Shown in pieces: positions 11,846 through 26,800 of a DNA stretch of 64,000 nt. Under the pieces are notes generated by a model. It did no database searches, had not been told where the DNA came from, and saw only the letters and a program-made list of their open reading frames with translations. A program made the translations under genes and the position numbers. Source of the DNA: Echinometra lucunter (taxonomy: Eukaryota > Echinodermata > Echinoidea > Camarodonta > Echinometridae). The stretch is taken from NCBI GenBank assembly GCA_029962745.1, contig CM057157.1, positions 26,650,645 to 26,714,644 on the forward strand, written 5' to 3'. Within the stretch, counting starts at the first letter, position 1; the number at the start of each line of letters is the position of its first letter.

Positions 11846-14800
11846 GTAAGTGAACCTTGATTTCTTCTTTATTCATTTATAGAAGTATCTGCCGATGGCC
11901 AGGTAGCTGATTTGCTCTTCAAGACCAAAACAATGTGTACAAGGTTTAAGTGCCTGACTTTAGGATTTTTATTGTAGAAGCTATCTAAACTTTTAAAACT
12001 TCATTTACAGTCTGAAAGGTAGTAAGAAATATCCTGTGTTTTGCTGAATTGATTTTTAATTCCAAAGAAATATTGTCTTCATTGTTATGAAAATTTTAGC
12101 ATTTTACATACTTTGTTACAATCAGAATATATTTAGTCCTAATTAGAAATTTAACTTCTAAAAAGTTAATATTTCTATGGCTAACATAGGTTTCTTTTCT
12201 ACCTACATATTCTAAGTTAAATCTTTTAGACAATGCAAATGCTTTCATTGTCATGTGGAGAATAGTAAATACATTATTTCATGATGTGGAAATTTTTGCG
12301 CGTTTCACGTGGTGTGACACTTGCGTGAAAATGAAATATTTTGCTTATCTTTGCACGTGAATACGATTATCCTAACTGCCTGTGCAAATTAAGATGCACG
12401 ATTGTGTTTAACTCAGCTGAGCGTGAAATATCAACTGTGCAAAATTTCCACTTTTACAGTAGTAACTTGATATTAGATAATGGGTATTAGAGCACTTTTT
12501 TTTTCATGTACTGTAAATATGGAATATTTCGAGGTGTGGACAATTTTTAACGCATTTCGCGTGGCACGACACTTGCATGAAAATAAACCGTGTAAAAATA
12601 ATTGCGTATTTTGCATGTGAATACAATTATTCTAACTGTTCGCGCAAATTAAAGCTGCGCCATTGTGTTCAACTCAGCTGAGCATGAAAAATTAACCCTG
12701 CAAAAATTTCCACTTTTAACAGTAGTTAATGAGAATGATTCATTGGATTTTTTTTCTTTCTTCCTTTGGCAGTGTTGACAGAGTTGCCCCTGCCCTCACC
12801 CCTACCTAGTGCAATCAACAGCAAAGGCCTTCTCTACACACCCCAAATTGCAGAAGAAGCACAGCGACTGCTTGGGAGACAGGATGAAAACCTGATTCCT
12901 CATCTGCTTCATGTCCTCAGCCAGACCGATACAGATCATATGTAAGATATGTTTCAACATTCCAGGGCCCGGTTTCATAAAACTTGTTATCATTATGAAG
13001 TTGCAGTAACTGTTATAAGCTACTGAAATCCTGTCATCTGATTGGCTGAGAACAAATTTGTCATAGAAATGTGGTAGTTGTTACTGAAAACAAGTTTTAT
13101 GAAATGAGGCCCTGGACAAGTACATCCTGTTCTACCACCTGACAAAAAACTTACCCCCCCCCCCCCCCCCTATTCAGTACCCTGGAGAAAGACATCGTTA
13201 TGTAATGAACAAATTAAAAGGGCAATAATATGTGGCAAAGTTCAAAATAGCAATGTAAAGTTTTCTCATCTTGTAGATGGCAAGTTGTTTTTTTTATAAT
13301 TTTTTTATTCTAGGTATAAGTCATTCACTCCAAGTGGATGATATCATGAATTTTGCGTTATTAATGTTATTAATGTTATGTACTATTTTGTGTTATTTGT
13401 GATTTACTAACTAGATTCCTGATAAATTTGATGCAGATTCATCTTAAAATGACACCTGGCCGTAACACTCCCCAGGGAGTAGAGATTATGCACTTTATGG
13501 GCAGAACATTGATTCAATCCACTGACCAGGGTAATGATGATTACAAGTGAAGTGCTTAGAAACATAGTATTAAGCGCTATATGTATGTTAACTATTATCA
13601 TTATTATTCGCTTTTATCCGTCATTCCTAAAGAGAGCTGAAGGACAAGACAACCAGCAATGAAGTGGAGGGTGAGGTGCCAGCACTTCTCCAGGCAATTC
13701 TTGCTCGCAATCCCAATGTCTTTAAATCAAGGGTGGAGCAAATAAGTGGTGAGTTAAGATGCAATGGAAGATTTACTGAAGAACTGAAGGTATTGAACTT
13801 GCTTGTGCTTCTAAAATTACAAGCTAAGAATTCATGCAAGTCTGGCATGTCCTGGCCTGATAATGACTTGATCATGTCGCACCTGGGTGCCGTTGCATAA
13901 AACTTGCTATTATAGTAACTTTGCTATCAATGGTAACTTTCATGGAATACTGGCTTTTGATTGGCTGTTGAGCAACATTACCATGGTAGCTACCTTTGAT
14001 GGCAAAGTTACTATAATTGTAAGTTTTTCTGCAACGGCACCCCGACTTTCAGAGAATATGTTTCAGGAGTGATCTTGCAAGGCAGAGTCCTTTATCAACT
14101 TATTTCATCTGAAAATGAACATTTCTTGGAACCAACAACTGCCATACTGTCATTTCTTGTATAAAACTACCATTAGGCGGTGTTGATATCACAAGATTTG
14201 TCATTTTGGAAGGAATAAGGGAGTAAACTTTTTCTTTCCTTTTCAAGATGCATTGCATGCAATCCCCCTCAAAGTGGGGAATACTAGTTGACTTACAAGT
14301 GAAATCTGTATGCATTTGTTTTGAGTAATTTAATCATGTATTCTAATTTTAGTGTGATGGAATAGGCTAAATCTTATGGCTTGTCATTTATTTTTTGTGC
14401 AAGGGAGTGGATCGGGACAGCACAGTTCCTATTCTCCAAGAGGTGGGCCCAGTAACTCCTCATCTCCAGCTGCCAGTGCACCTCACGGAAACCAGCATCA
14501 ATTCCAACAACCTAGCTCTGTGTCTGGACAAGGTATGCCATTCCATCCATGTGTATTGAAAACAAATGGCATCACCATACCAGGACTATTGTTTGTATTA
14601 GGGCTTTCACTAAACTGTGTTTGGGTTGTCATTTGGGCGACATCAACTACCAAATTCAACTTGTGATAGTCATTTACATTTTTGCCACCTTTGCTTGATG
14701 CACTAGTAACGTTGTTAATTTTGTGTTTTAGTACTTGCCAGCTTTGAAACAAGGATGACTTATGAGGTTATACATTAACATTTTACACGGTCAATACCAC

Positions 14801-17800
14801 ATCTGTGATTCCAAGATTCAGTCTGTGTTAGCACAATTCCACTGTACTTTTTTTTTATTAGGGTGAAGTCTTTTGTAATGATATTGCATCAAAATGCTAG
14901 TTATCAGCTCTCAGAGTAGCAAGCAAACCACAAGAAATGCTAGTCCTCCTATATCATATTGTTTCCATTCACTTCTCTGTATCTTTTGAGCCACACTCGT
15001 GCGTAAGCTCTGGATACTAATCACTCACATCTCAATCGTGTTTGTAGGCTCTGCCCAAGCACCTCTCAATGGCTATGCAGCCAACCAGTTTTCTCCAGCC
15101 CCTGCCAGCAGTCCTATGTTCCCTGCTACCCCGCCCTCAGTTGGAACCCCCAATTCACAGACAAGGTCACAGCGCTCTCCTTCAAGAGGTATGGCTTTTT
15201 TGTTTTAGAAACGTCCCGTTAAAGACAGTGGTGTTGCCATTTCTTCTAATTGCCCTTGTGTGTAGTAAAATGTGTACATACTTGCAGAATGTTGATCGTA
15301 GACATGGATAATGTTCAGCAGAGGGAAATTCATCCAAATACATGCAGATTTGACATTAAGATTTTTCAAATCTCCCAAAAAATCTCCACAAATTGACATG
15401 TATAAATGAAGTCTAACTTTCAACAGTTATTCTATGGCGTGTGGTCGTGGTTCGCTCTTCTTGGCACCGCTGACTTTTGTTTTGCAATTCAATGCATTTT
15501 TCGCCTAACGTGCCATTTCTTTTACAAGAAAGTGTCAATACAGAATTATTAGTAGCTTAATTTCCAACGTTTTGATAGCGAATGTGAATTTTGGGGACTA
15601 TTCGGCGTCCTGCGATCCATCAAAAAACGTGCTCCTGCCTTACATAATTGTCCTGCACCGCACACATCAGAGAATGGCAACACCGCTGTCTTTAACGGGA
15701 CGTTTTTAGAAGCATTGTTCCTTATCTTTAAATGTAGAATGAATTTTTTGGGACTGAATAAAAATACAACTAGTATTGTGGTTTAAAATGGCTTTATATC
15801 AGCACTATGGTAGAAAATGTGAATCTAAAATCTTTTTTACAGCATGGTATTTGAGAGAGTATACTTAACATGTACATGTGCATGCACACAGCAAAAGACC
15901 AACCCTCAGAACATACCTGTTAAAACCAAAATGGCTCTTCATGTTTTCAACCACAGCAGCATCAAAATGTTCTGGTGAGAAGAAATAAAGGCATATTTAG
16001 AGGCCCCCAGAGCCAAAGGGCTGGTATTCTGACAATTATTGGTATCTTTTATCTTATTTTGATTGTCATAGCATCACAAATGGCCTACGCCATTGCGCAC
16101 TTTTGTCTTGCGTGCTGGTCCTTGGGCGCAATTTGGTGCAGTTCAAACCAATCGCAAGTTCGCCTTCAAAATTTGTTATGACAATTGAAAGAGTGAAAAT
16201 AAGATATGAAATACAACAATTTTCAGAATGCCAGCCCTTGTCATCACATTCATTTGCATTTCACACTTTTCCTTTAGTGTTTTGAGCAATTAAAAACTTA
16301 CTTAACTCTGCTCGATCACTCTTTTTTTATAGCTCCTGCCACAGCCACGAGAGAAGATGAGAGGCAAGCGGTGAATTCTGTGCACAATAGTGATGCCGCT
16401 GATGTAAGGGGACGCACCAGCCGATCACAGTCCTCCTCAGAAGCAAATCATACGGTGAGGAGAATTGCCTTTTTCTGTAGATATTACTAATGAGATGTGA
16501 TTTAGATGAGTTTTGGACTTTGAGTGATAGCAGCTTTGTTATCGGTGATACCAAAATAAAAGAAATGCTGAATATTGGATACGAAAGATTTCAGGTCAAA
16601 AGGCATTTTTATTAAATCCTGTAAGCAGTGAAAACAATCTATAGAAACAAAGCATATAAGAAAGGACTAGAATTTCTACTTAAATATTTCTGTTCGCATC
16701 ACTTTTCAGAATTCAAACAACCAGCCAGAGACTCCAATTGATACCCAAGGAGAGTCTTCGGCAGGCATGCCAGAATCGGACAGTGCAGATGCTGGAAGAA
16801 CTCGCTGGTCGTCCAAACGAAAGAAAAGGAAGGACAGGAAAGATAAAGACAAGAAAGACAAGGAAAAGAAAGACAAGGATGAAGTGAGTTATAACATCAT
16901 TCAGTCCCCCACGCATTCGGGGTTGCCCAAAATCACCCTGAAGATTGCCCGAAAGCCTGTCACATCGCCGAAAGCTAGTGAAAGTGAACCTTCCACCAGC
17001 GGGGAACAGTCCAAGCCTCCCAGCGTGGAACAACCACCGTCAAATTCTGACATCAAAACTGAAGTGCCTGACCAAAGATTGCAACCAGATGTCAGCGCTC
17101 AGCAACAGCAGCAGCAGCAACTTCAGCACCAACAACAAGGTGTCATCCGTCAGCAGCATTCAAAGGAATTGAGAACTGAACAAAAAGTCAGTGAGCCAAA
17201 CAGGACTCAAGGAAGTGCTCCAGCACGCAATCAGCAACATGTAGATAGAACTGAAAGCATTGTTGGACCTCCTAGAGAGAGTGTTTTGAGACTTAGGCAT
17301 GAATCAAACAGTGATGTGCAAAGTAGACCTGAAACTGCACGCAAGAGCGTAAGTCCTGATAAGCCTGCGGAGTCGGTGCATAAAAAGGAAGAGGTGTCAC
17401 GAACTCCTGATAGCAAAGGTCAAGGGGATGCCGACGTGGCACCCATGCAGGTGGAGACTGCACCAGAAGGAGACAAAGAGGAACCCATGGATGCAGGTTT
17501 GTTCAGGATTGTTTCATGCTGCTCATGTACTTGGGAAGTTTTGCCATCACCATGTACTGCAAAACCAGAAACTTTTGTGAGGGGTCAAGATTTTAAAAAG
17601 TTTCATGGAACAAAGAAAATGAACATACCAGTGCTTTTTTGCAATATATGAAAATTTCTTGGTACGAAAACAGATGCTGTCAGGCTGTAAATTTCAAGTC
17701 ACACTAGTTTCTGGTTTGACGTTCTTTTTCAAATTATTGTATTTTCACAATGTTTGTTTCTAGAGTGTCTTCATACAGAATAAGAAATTAAGATACTTAT

Positions 17801-20800
17801 GTAGATAGAATTAAGACATTTAATTTTAACTAGTTGTCTTTATCTAGATTAACTGTTGTTATTTATACAGATGACACTTAATTTATCCCATTCATATCAG
17901 ATGGAAGTCTTTTAGAGTACTAGGTTTTATGCCTTTGCCCACTGAAGGTTGTACTGGAGGCATGTTTTCTGATTGTCCGTCTTCATGTATCTGTCTAACT
18001 TTTCCGCTTTTTCGTTAACATGATTGAGGTATGAACTTCAAACTTCGTCCCAGGATGTATCACCATAGGAAGACAATCTTATTAGATTTTTGGATATGTA
18101 GGTTCGAAGGTCACAGAGGTTGATTTATTACATTTCGGGTGTTAGCCTTGTGAAAATGATATCTCAAGAATCATTTGAATCAAATGAAACAAGATCCATT
18201 AGAGGTATGAACTTCAAACATGGTTCCATTGTACATCACCACATTGAGACAAATTAACTAGATTTTGTGTTTGGTAGGTCATAGATGTCAGTATTCATGA
18301 AATCAACGATTTGTTGCATTTTGTTACTTCCAACTATTTTAGACAAAGTGATCAGGCCTGGGTTGTTAAGACCAAAGTTGAAAGGTCAAATTACCATAAT
18401 TCAAGAACAGTTTGAGCAATGAATTTAACTGGTCATAGGCAGAGGCTTAGAAGATGCAGTCGTATTCATCTTGTTAAATACACTGGGCCGTGGGCTTTCA
18501 CTGAGAGTGGATCATAATTTGCTGACACCAGACTTTTTGAAAAGCACTGGAAATACCTGTAATAGAGCTACATCTCTGGAGCACAGCAAACAAGCTGCCC
18601 CACCATAGACATTCTCCGGCCTGCTTTGGGCATTGTCAGGCCAGGGAAAGTGAGATAATGACTTTGCCGTATGGGGCATTGGGTGGAATATACAGAGCAT
18701 TACATAAGGTTTGTAAGTCATCAAACTCGATTCCACTCTGGGTCATGAGCTTTCGCGGGGAATTTGACACCATTCCGGCGCTTACCCAGTAACAGGTGTT
18801 ATAAGCTACTGAAAATCCTCGCATATGATTGGCTGAGAGCAAATTAGTCAATGAGAATTGCCAATGAGGCTCTTCATGAAATGCTCCCTTAGTTTCTTTA
18901 ACCCATTAATGACATTCTCTTTCTCAGAGCCCTCAGAGCATGCACGTGCCAAAACAGCCCAACCTCGAGTTGTCCTCACCAAGCTTTTACCCTCGTCCAT
19001 TGAAGATGAGCTCATTCCCTTGAAACTAGATGGCAGGGGGAAGAAAAGGGGAAGGGGATCGGTCAATTACTGTGAGATTTCCCCCAGCAGCAGTCCACGC
19101 CACCGTCCCTCAACGTCCAGTGCACGGGACAATGAATGGGCCCCTGCAGCTGCTCCTGCAGCCTCGTCCACCAGCAGGTCCCCGTCGTATTCAAGAGCAA
19201 AGGCGCCCTCGCCCGTCCCAGAAGGACCTCCCATGGAAGCTGCTCCTATCTTTATTGAGAGGAATGAAGAGGAAGAGGAAGCGGAGGAGAATGCTGATGA
19301 GCGTAAGTACACCGTTGACTTTTATTGCTTTCTGGGACACATGCGCTGGGAGTATTTGCTCCAAGCTTTTTTTTTTTCATTACGTATACAGTGTTATGGG
19401 CTTGATTGGTTGTAGGTAATTTGTATGATTAGGTGTTAACATTTGGACCAGCAATTAGATGTTTGGTCATTGTTAGACTCAACTATGGTGCATTTGTTGC
19501 CTGAGCATTTTTGCTTACCATTATTTTGGTACTGATGTACAGTTTGGACAGGAGATGAGTGCAGTAAATTTTTCCTGTCATAGCGAACCTACTGATGGTC
19601 ATTAGCTGTCCGGAATTTTAATTACAGGTGAATGATATATCAGTTGCTAGGAATATGTTTGATGATTAAGCCATTGATGTCTTACTACAAATTATTCTAT
19701 CAATAATTCTGATATGTGTGTTGGGTGTTCTTTGATCCTCAGGACCTGCAAAACGAGCAAAGAAGGAGGAAAAACCAAAACCAAAAAAGAAAAAGGGCCA
19801 GACAGATGCAGAATATGAGGGTAAGTATATAATTATTCATATACATTCTGGCCCAAGTTTTCATTTAGATTATGAATTCCCTTGCATTCTCAATACTACA
19901 GTTTGTATGATTTGATTGTTAATGGAGGAACAATAGTTGTCTCATAAGCTAAGGAAGGTATGACATTCCCACGTAAAGCAAAATTTTAAACGAAATGTTT
20001 TGTTTCTTTGCTTGACCAGCATCAATTGAAATGATTAGATGACCAGATGGCTCCTTTCACCATTGAGCAGGGGTCTGTTTCTTGAAATTGTCTTCAGTCT
20101 GAGTTTGTGGACAACCCACAGAGACACATGTTTCAAAGTGATGTCCACAAATGGTTTTGAGAGAAAGGCCCGGATCACCTAATAGTGATTTTTTGTGTAA
20201 TTGTAAATGCTACATACTTGAAAAGAAATGTAAACGATTAATATTCTCTAGATGGGTGTTGATGTCATGCTTTCCAGGGCAGCGTTTCATGAAGAGTTTC
20301 GTCAGTGATTTTCACTGACAACTGTTATAAGCTACTGAAAATCTTCGTATCTAATTGGCTGAGAGCAAATTAGTCAGTGAAAATCACAGATACAGAGCTG
20401 CCAAGTAGTAGGATTTTATCCTATTTAGTAGGATTTTTTAGAGAGAATATGACAATAGGATTTTTCCCATGAAAATAGGGTTTTTGAAAGTTCTGACATT
20501 GATTCTTTATTACCTTTAGTTTATCTTATTTTCATGTTATTTTATCAACATTTAAGTTTATCCCAATGCTTAGTGTACTGTGTATTTTGTACTGTAGATT
20601 ATTTTCAAAAAAGAAGTACAATGTAGAAGAGTTAGGATCAAAATAATTAAGTAAGTCATACATATTATTAATATTGTATTTTCTTTAGGATATCATAGAG
20701 AGTGAAAGGGGAATCACATTGTTGTTGTATTTTTTAAATTTTCATGCAAAAATAGGATTCGGCATGAAAATAGGATAAAAGGAAGTACAGAATAGGATTT

Positions 20801-23800
20801 TTTTTCCAGTTGGGGTTGGCAGCTCTGCAGATAAGACTCATGATGAAATGCTCCCCAGGGCATAGTATGTAGACTTGGTATAACTTAACTGTCTTCGGGT
20901 TTGTTCAGATATCCAGTGGCGAACCTACGCGGAAAACCCTAACATTTTTTTTACCCAATCACTTATGACAATGAGATCTGCATTGACGTGTCAATAATGG
21001 TTCACACTCAAATAAGAGCGAAGTTTGCAAAAATATTGCTCAAACTTGTGACATCATATTTCGCGCTAACCTTATAATAATTTGATATGTCCACATCCTT
21101 TGCCGCCATGAGGTAAAAATGATGCTCCGGCATGCTTCTTTTTTTTTTTTTTTTTTGCCACCTCTTATACCATTCATTTACCCCCCCCCCCAAAAAAAAA
21201 AAAAAAAAAATTAAAATGTGAGGGTTACCGTGGGGGATTGCTGCATCATGTGTGAACAAGTCCTTAGTATATAATGATCTCTTTGCATTATTTTGAAATA
21301 TAAGTATGCTGACCCTCTCTTGTGCACCATGGGAATGTGATTTCTTTCTCACTCTTGTCTAAACAGAATTAATGGACACGCCCACCTTCAAGAGATTCAA
21401 TACAGCGCTGGATGCAGTGTTTGAAAATTCTGAAGACATGGAAGTGACTGTGGATACAGGTAAGTTGCACATTTGACCTCGATGTACAGGGGATTATGAG
21501 ATAGAATGATGGGTATGCAAAGTAATCATGGGTGGTTTGAGAATTTCTTTGTAAACTTTGCTCGCAGGACTACGTAAGGTTTCATGAATGTGTTAGTTAG
21601 CTTTTAAAGGTAACTCGTCCCTTTTGCAAAATCATCGAAAATCCATACAACTTGGCATGAGTTTAGGATATGTCCTTCTGATACTGTTCATTTGATCTTG
21701 CGGTCATACATTGCTTAAGTTATTAATGTAAAATGAAAATCTGGCTACCAACCTTGAATGAGCAAGTCGGATCAGCTCACTGGCAGTAGCGCAGCCAGCT
21801 GTATATAGCTAGCTAACTCGGCCGTGCGCAGCTCGCGGCCACGACACGTACCGTACATAATATAGTGGCGCTGTAACGTGAATCCTTTCGTTGTGTGCTA
21901 TCTCGAATCTTCAGGTCTTTTTTCAGTGGTACAAAAAAAGAAAGCTCTGATGAATTATCAAAGATTATTTCCTTAAAACCAAATTTCATGCTTTGTCAAT
22001 TTCAGGGATAGGTTATATAGCCTTTCTCTCTCAAATGATGACAGAGTCAGGGAACTTTCAGAATTGGGTCTGCAAAGGGATGGCTACCTTTAAGAAGCAA
22101 AATCAGGACTGATTAGTGTCTTTGTTATTTATTGAAAAAAATATTAAAAAGAGTTCAAATGCAATTTTCTGGAAAAAAAAAAGTTTTTTCATGTTATGTG
22201 TGTACCCATATTTGTAGGGGGTAGGGGATAGTTAGCCTTGAAAGTAAGTGCTTGCTCTATCAAGTATAAAATATAAAGCGAAAGAAACTGTTTCAGAGCA
22301 ATTGGGTAACTGAAAGATATCTCTGAGGTTTTGAAATTGTCACAGTTATAAGAAATGAACCAAATCTTGTGGAAAAGCACCTGTACTGGACACAGAAATG
22401 GGTATCTGGGACTACAGGCAAATTTTCAGGCTGAACACTCGAGGTATTTCTCGTTATATGTCAAATATGGGGCATGCGAAGAGTAGTCCTTGTCACAGGG
22501 CATTTCTAGATGATATTCTTCCAAACTGAAATTGAAAGGCTGAGAAAGCTTAGAAATTATATCTTACTTCCTCCCGGAACTCAAGTGCTTTTCTTGAATG
22601 GATGAGGTGTAATGGTTTGATTTGATATTACCTTCTTTTCCCCTTCTAGGTGATGAGGAAGAAGAAGAGTATGCTCCTGACACACTCATATCCAAGCCAC
22701 TCCTAGCTGATCTGGTGAATGAAGCAGCAAAGCTCAAGTCACTGAATGTCACAAACCAGGTAAACATGTCTTTCTATTAAAAGGGCACATCCACATATCC
22801 AGCGGCAAAGCCCCATGGCAAACCCTTGCCATTTTTGCAGTGTTCACAGATGACATGTAAACCACGTAGTGTATGATAATGAAATGTGCTATATGCATCA
22901 AAATAGTTTACCCTCAGTTGAAGCAGAGTTTTTGCCAAAAGCTGCACAGATTACTGGTATATTTTGATTTCATATTTTGTGCTAACTTCATAAGAATTTA
23001 ACTGGCACAAAAAAAAAAAAAAAAAAAAATCCTTGGTCGTTTCCTTTTGACCTTCTCAAATACCGATCATTTACATGCAGAAAAAACATTGCAGATGATT
23101 TACTGCATGGGTTTGCAGCCACATATGTGAACAAGCCTGAATCATGATACACATGGCATTATCTGCTGAAACTCATTTTGGCATCCTTACATATCAATTA
23201 AACCTGACTCAGTGCTCTACTGACTATTAACTGACAACATTGCTAACTGGTAAATATAGACAAATACTTCTCTACAGAAGTTGTGAAAATGGAAAAACTC
23301 TGATTAATTTAAAATGTAGTTGAAAAATTTAGATTTCATTGGTGTAAGTTTCAAGAGTATTGATTTATAAGTCTGAATTCCTTTTAGAAGCAATAAGAAT
23401 CATTGCATCATAGCCAGGATTAAAAACACAAACATAACAGTTTCAAGAGTATGAATTCGTAAGCCTGAATTCCTTTTAGAAGCAATTAGAATCATTGCAT
23501 CAAAGCCAGAATTAAAAACACAAACATAACATAACAGTTTCAAGAGTATTAATTCATAAGCCTTAATTCCTTTTAGATGCAATTAGAATCATTGCATCAT
23601 AGCCAGGATTAAAAACACAAACATAACAAAGCAAATCAAAATTAATCAGACCAACTATGCCTATTATTTGTTTATACAAATCAAGTTATATCTCTTAACG
23701 CATAGTTATTTCATCAATTATCAGGCCTCATGAACATGTTTTTTAAATTTCTTGTGACAGATGAAAACTGAACGTTTAGTGAGGTTGCTGAACATCCTGG

Positions 23801-26800
23801 AGAGGAACATCCGGGATGGTACCAAGCTTAATCCAAACGATCAGGTAAATGTGCAGTTCATCATATTGATTCAGTTTTCATTATATTCTTATTTTGTATT
23901 GGCTTAATTTGTTTAGGTACAGTAATGATGAGTTTCCCCTCATTTGAAACTTTCACAGTATATTCTGTTACATCGCTGCTTGTTTCTTGAACTGAAGTAA
24001 ACATCGTTGTTTTGAATGTACACCTGTGAAAATAGTCCATATTGTTATTTCTGATTTGTATTATTTGAGAGGTGTTGATTTTTGATAAATGTACACATAG
24101 CTGTGAAAATGATCGACAAGTATATTGTTATATCTGTTTGTTTTATTTGAGATGTGTTGATATGTGATGAGCTGTAATGCTGTAGTAGATGTATTTCTTT
24201 GGATTAGTTGGTTTTTTTAAATTTACAATAGTTATAAATCAATTGTTAAATCAGTTCTCTTGAAGGCCGTATATTATATCGCTAAGTCCATCATCACCAT
24301 TATCATCATCACCATGATTCTCCTCCTCCTCCTCCTCCTCCTCCTCATCATCATCACCATCGTCCTCATTCTCATCATCATCATCATCATCATCCTCACA
24401 TCCTGATCTTCATGTGTGGTCATATTTTCCTCACTGGGGGGTGTAACGACGACTTTCTTTCATTATCCCATCACATGTATTCCAGGCTGTATAATCTTTG
24501 CAATAATCTTTAAAGTCCCCCATTTTAGACATTTTATGTATAAACTACTCCCATTCTCTCTTCTTACAGGATGAACAGAACCCACGGGAGCAGCGCCTGT
24601 GGCGTGAGGTGACCATGGAGCGCGTGACGCGGTCGGTGGATTCCTCCCTCATAGCTCTCTACATCATGACATCGGAGGACATGCCCAAGGAGGTCTTCAT
24701 CGAGGACGTCATCGATAGGGTGGCTCAGCTGGCCAAGTTTCAGCTGACCAACACCATCTATCCAGAGTTTGACCCTGTTTACAGGGTGAATCCAAAGAAA
24801 GGTGAGAAGTGATAGCAAGCTTAAATTATTGACATTTTGATATGTATTATTGATATACTTTGTCAGGGCCATAATGTATTATGGCTCGTAAAACAGGACA
24901 AAAACGAAATTGAACATAATTCAGATAAATGCGTCCACTGTGAAAATTTGCAGTTAACATGTGCTTGATTAAGTATTGATGATTGTTGGTTATATTTGTA
25001 TAAGTGAAATTCCGGATCAAGATTGTAAATGATAAACAATTATCCTATGTGGACATGAATGAATGAGTGAATGTGGTAATCTTGACCTTTGTGTATTGAT
25101 TGAATTAGAGAAAGAGAAGCATAAAATATTGCAGTTCAGGTAAAAAGCCAAATAATGACCCTTTTAACTCACATTGATACTATCTTTAAGGCTAAATTAA
25201 GCAGCTTTCCTTCTTCAAATTGGCAACAACTATTCTTTTATGCATGCTCTTACATAGTATGAAAAAAAACCCTGAAATATTTAGCAAATGTGAATGAAAA
25301 TTGCTCAGAAAACTGTCAGTTTGTACATGGAAATAGTGATTATATAATTTTGCTGCTTTGCTAATTTAGAGACTCTTAGAATTCGTTACAATTAGATACA
25401 TTGTAGCTCTTATTCAAGAACAACAAAACATACTGCATTGTAAATGGGCCTCAACTTTTTTCATTGAATTTACTCTTTCTGTTCATGTATGATGAGAGTT
25501 GTAGTATTCTATCAAAAGATACTGCAAAAGGATCAATGGGAGACATTGTACTGCCCTGTGTTAAGGGCAGTTCAGGGGAGTGTTTCTTGAAGAGTTGCCA
25601 GTGATTTTTTTTACTGACAACTGTTATAACCTACTGAAATCCTTGCATCTGATTGGCTGAGAGCAAATTTGTCAGTAAAAATCACTGACAAGACACTTCA
25701 TGAAATGCTCCCCAGGATATCCGTATATGAATTCCACTATTCAAATGTTAGAGCACAGTACTTTTAAGTATAAAATATATTTTTTTGATTTATGATTATT
25801 CACTAAAGTTTCATTGTGACCAGACAAGAGAGATGAGAGTTGTATAATTTGTTTTTCGTTGATTAACCTTCTTGTAATGAAGGTTGTGAGAACATTGTGT
25901 CATAGTAAATGTCTGGATGTAACGTCTTGTAACGCTGATGCCATGTTGATGAATGTGTTAGTGAATAGTTTCAATGTTACATTGCATCAAGGTCATGATG
26001 TGTGATTTGGCTTATATGGTTGACATGGTATCGGTTGTCCAGCAAATGTTAAAATACTCAATAATACAGGACAAACTTTGTTTTCATCAAAGTGATGCTT
26101 TGAAGCTAGACTTTATTGTTTTCCTTTGGTTTTGCAGAAGTGATAGCCACCCACACAAAGCTGAAGAGAGCCAGAGCTGGTGAAGTGAAGGAGAAGTCTG
26201 TTCTCATGGTGTACAACAAGCTGTGCACACTTGTTGCAAATCTTGCCGAGCTTCTAAACCTCCAGATTCTCACAGACTCCACTGTCCTTCTGGTGAGTGG
26301 GGTTAATCTTGGGGGATGAAATTCCTGCTTTACAGTGATTCCAGCTGTTTTTTCAGGGAAAATACTGCACGTTTCTAGCAAAATACTGTTTTTCTTGAAC
26401 TTTACATACTGCACTTTTTTATGGCTGTAGAGCAAAATTTACTCTTCTTTCAGTCACAATATTCAGACATAAAAATAGTATTACAAAACTTGATGATAGG
26501 CTGACATCTGTGCCTTTATTCAAGTTCAACATTAGCTTATTCCGCTGATGGTCCAGCCTATGTGCAAGGGGGTCCCTGGGTAATTTAGGGAAGGGGAATC
26601 TGCATTCAGGGCCCCATTTCATAAAACTTGTTATCAATAACAAGTTGAGATAATTATTATAAGCTATTGAAATCCTTGCATCTGATTGACTGAGAGCAAA
26701 TTTGTCATAGAAATGTGGCAATTGTTACTGATAACCAAGTTTTATGAAACAGGGCCCAAATCTGGGAACATAACAGGCACCCGTCATTGTGGAGCTCTGC

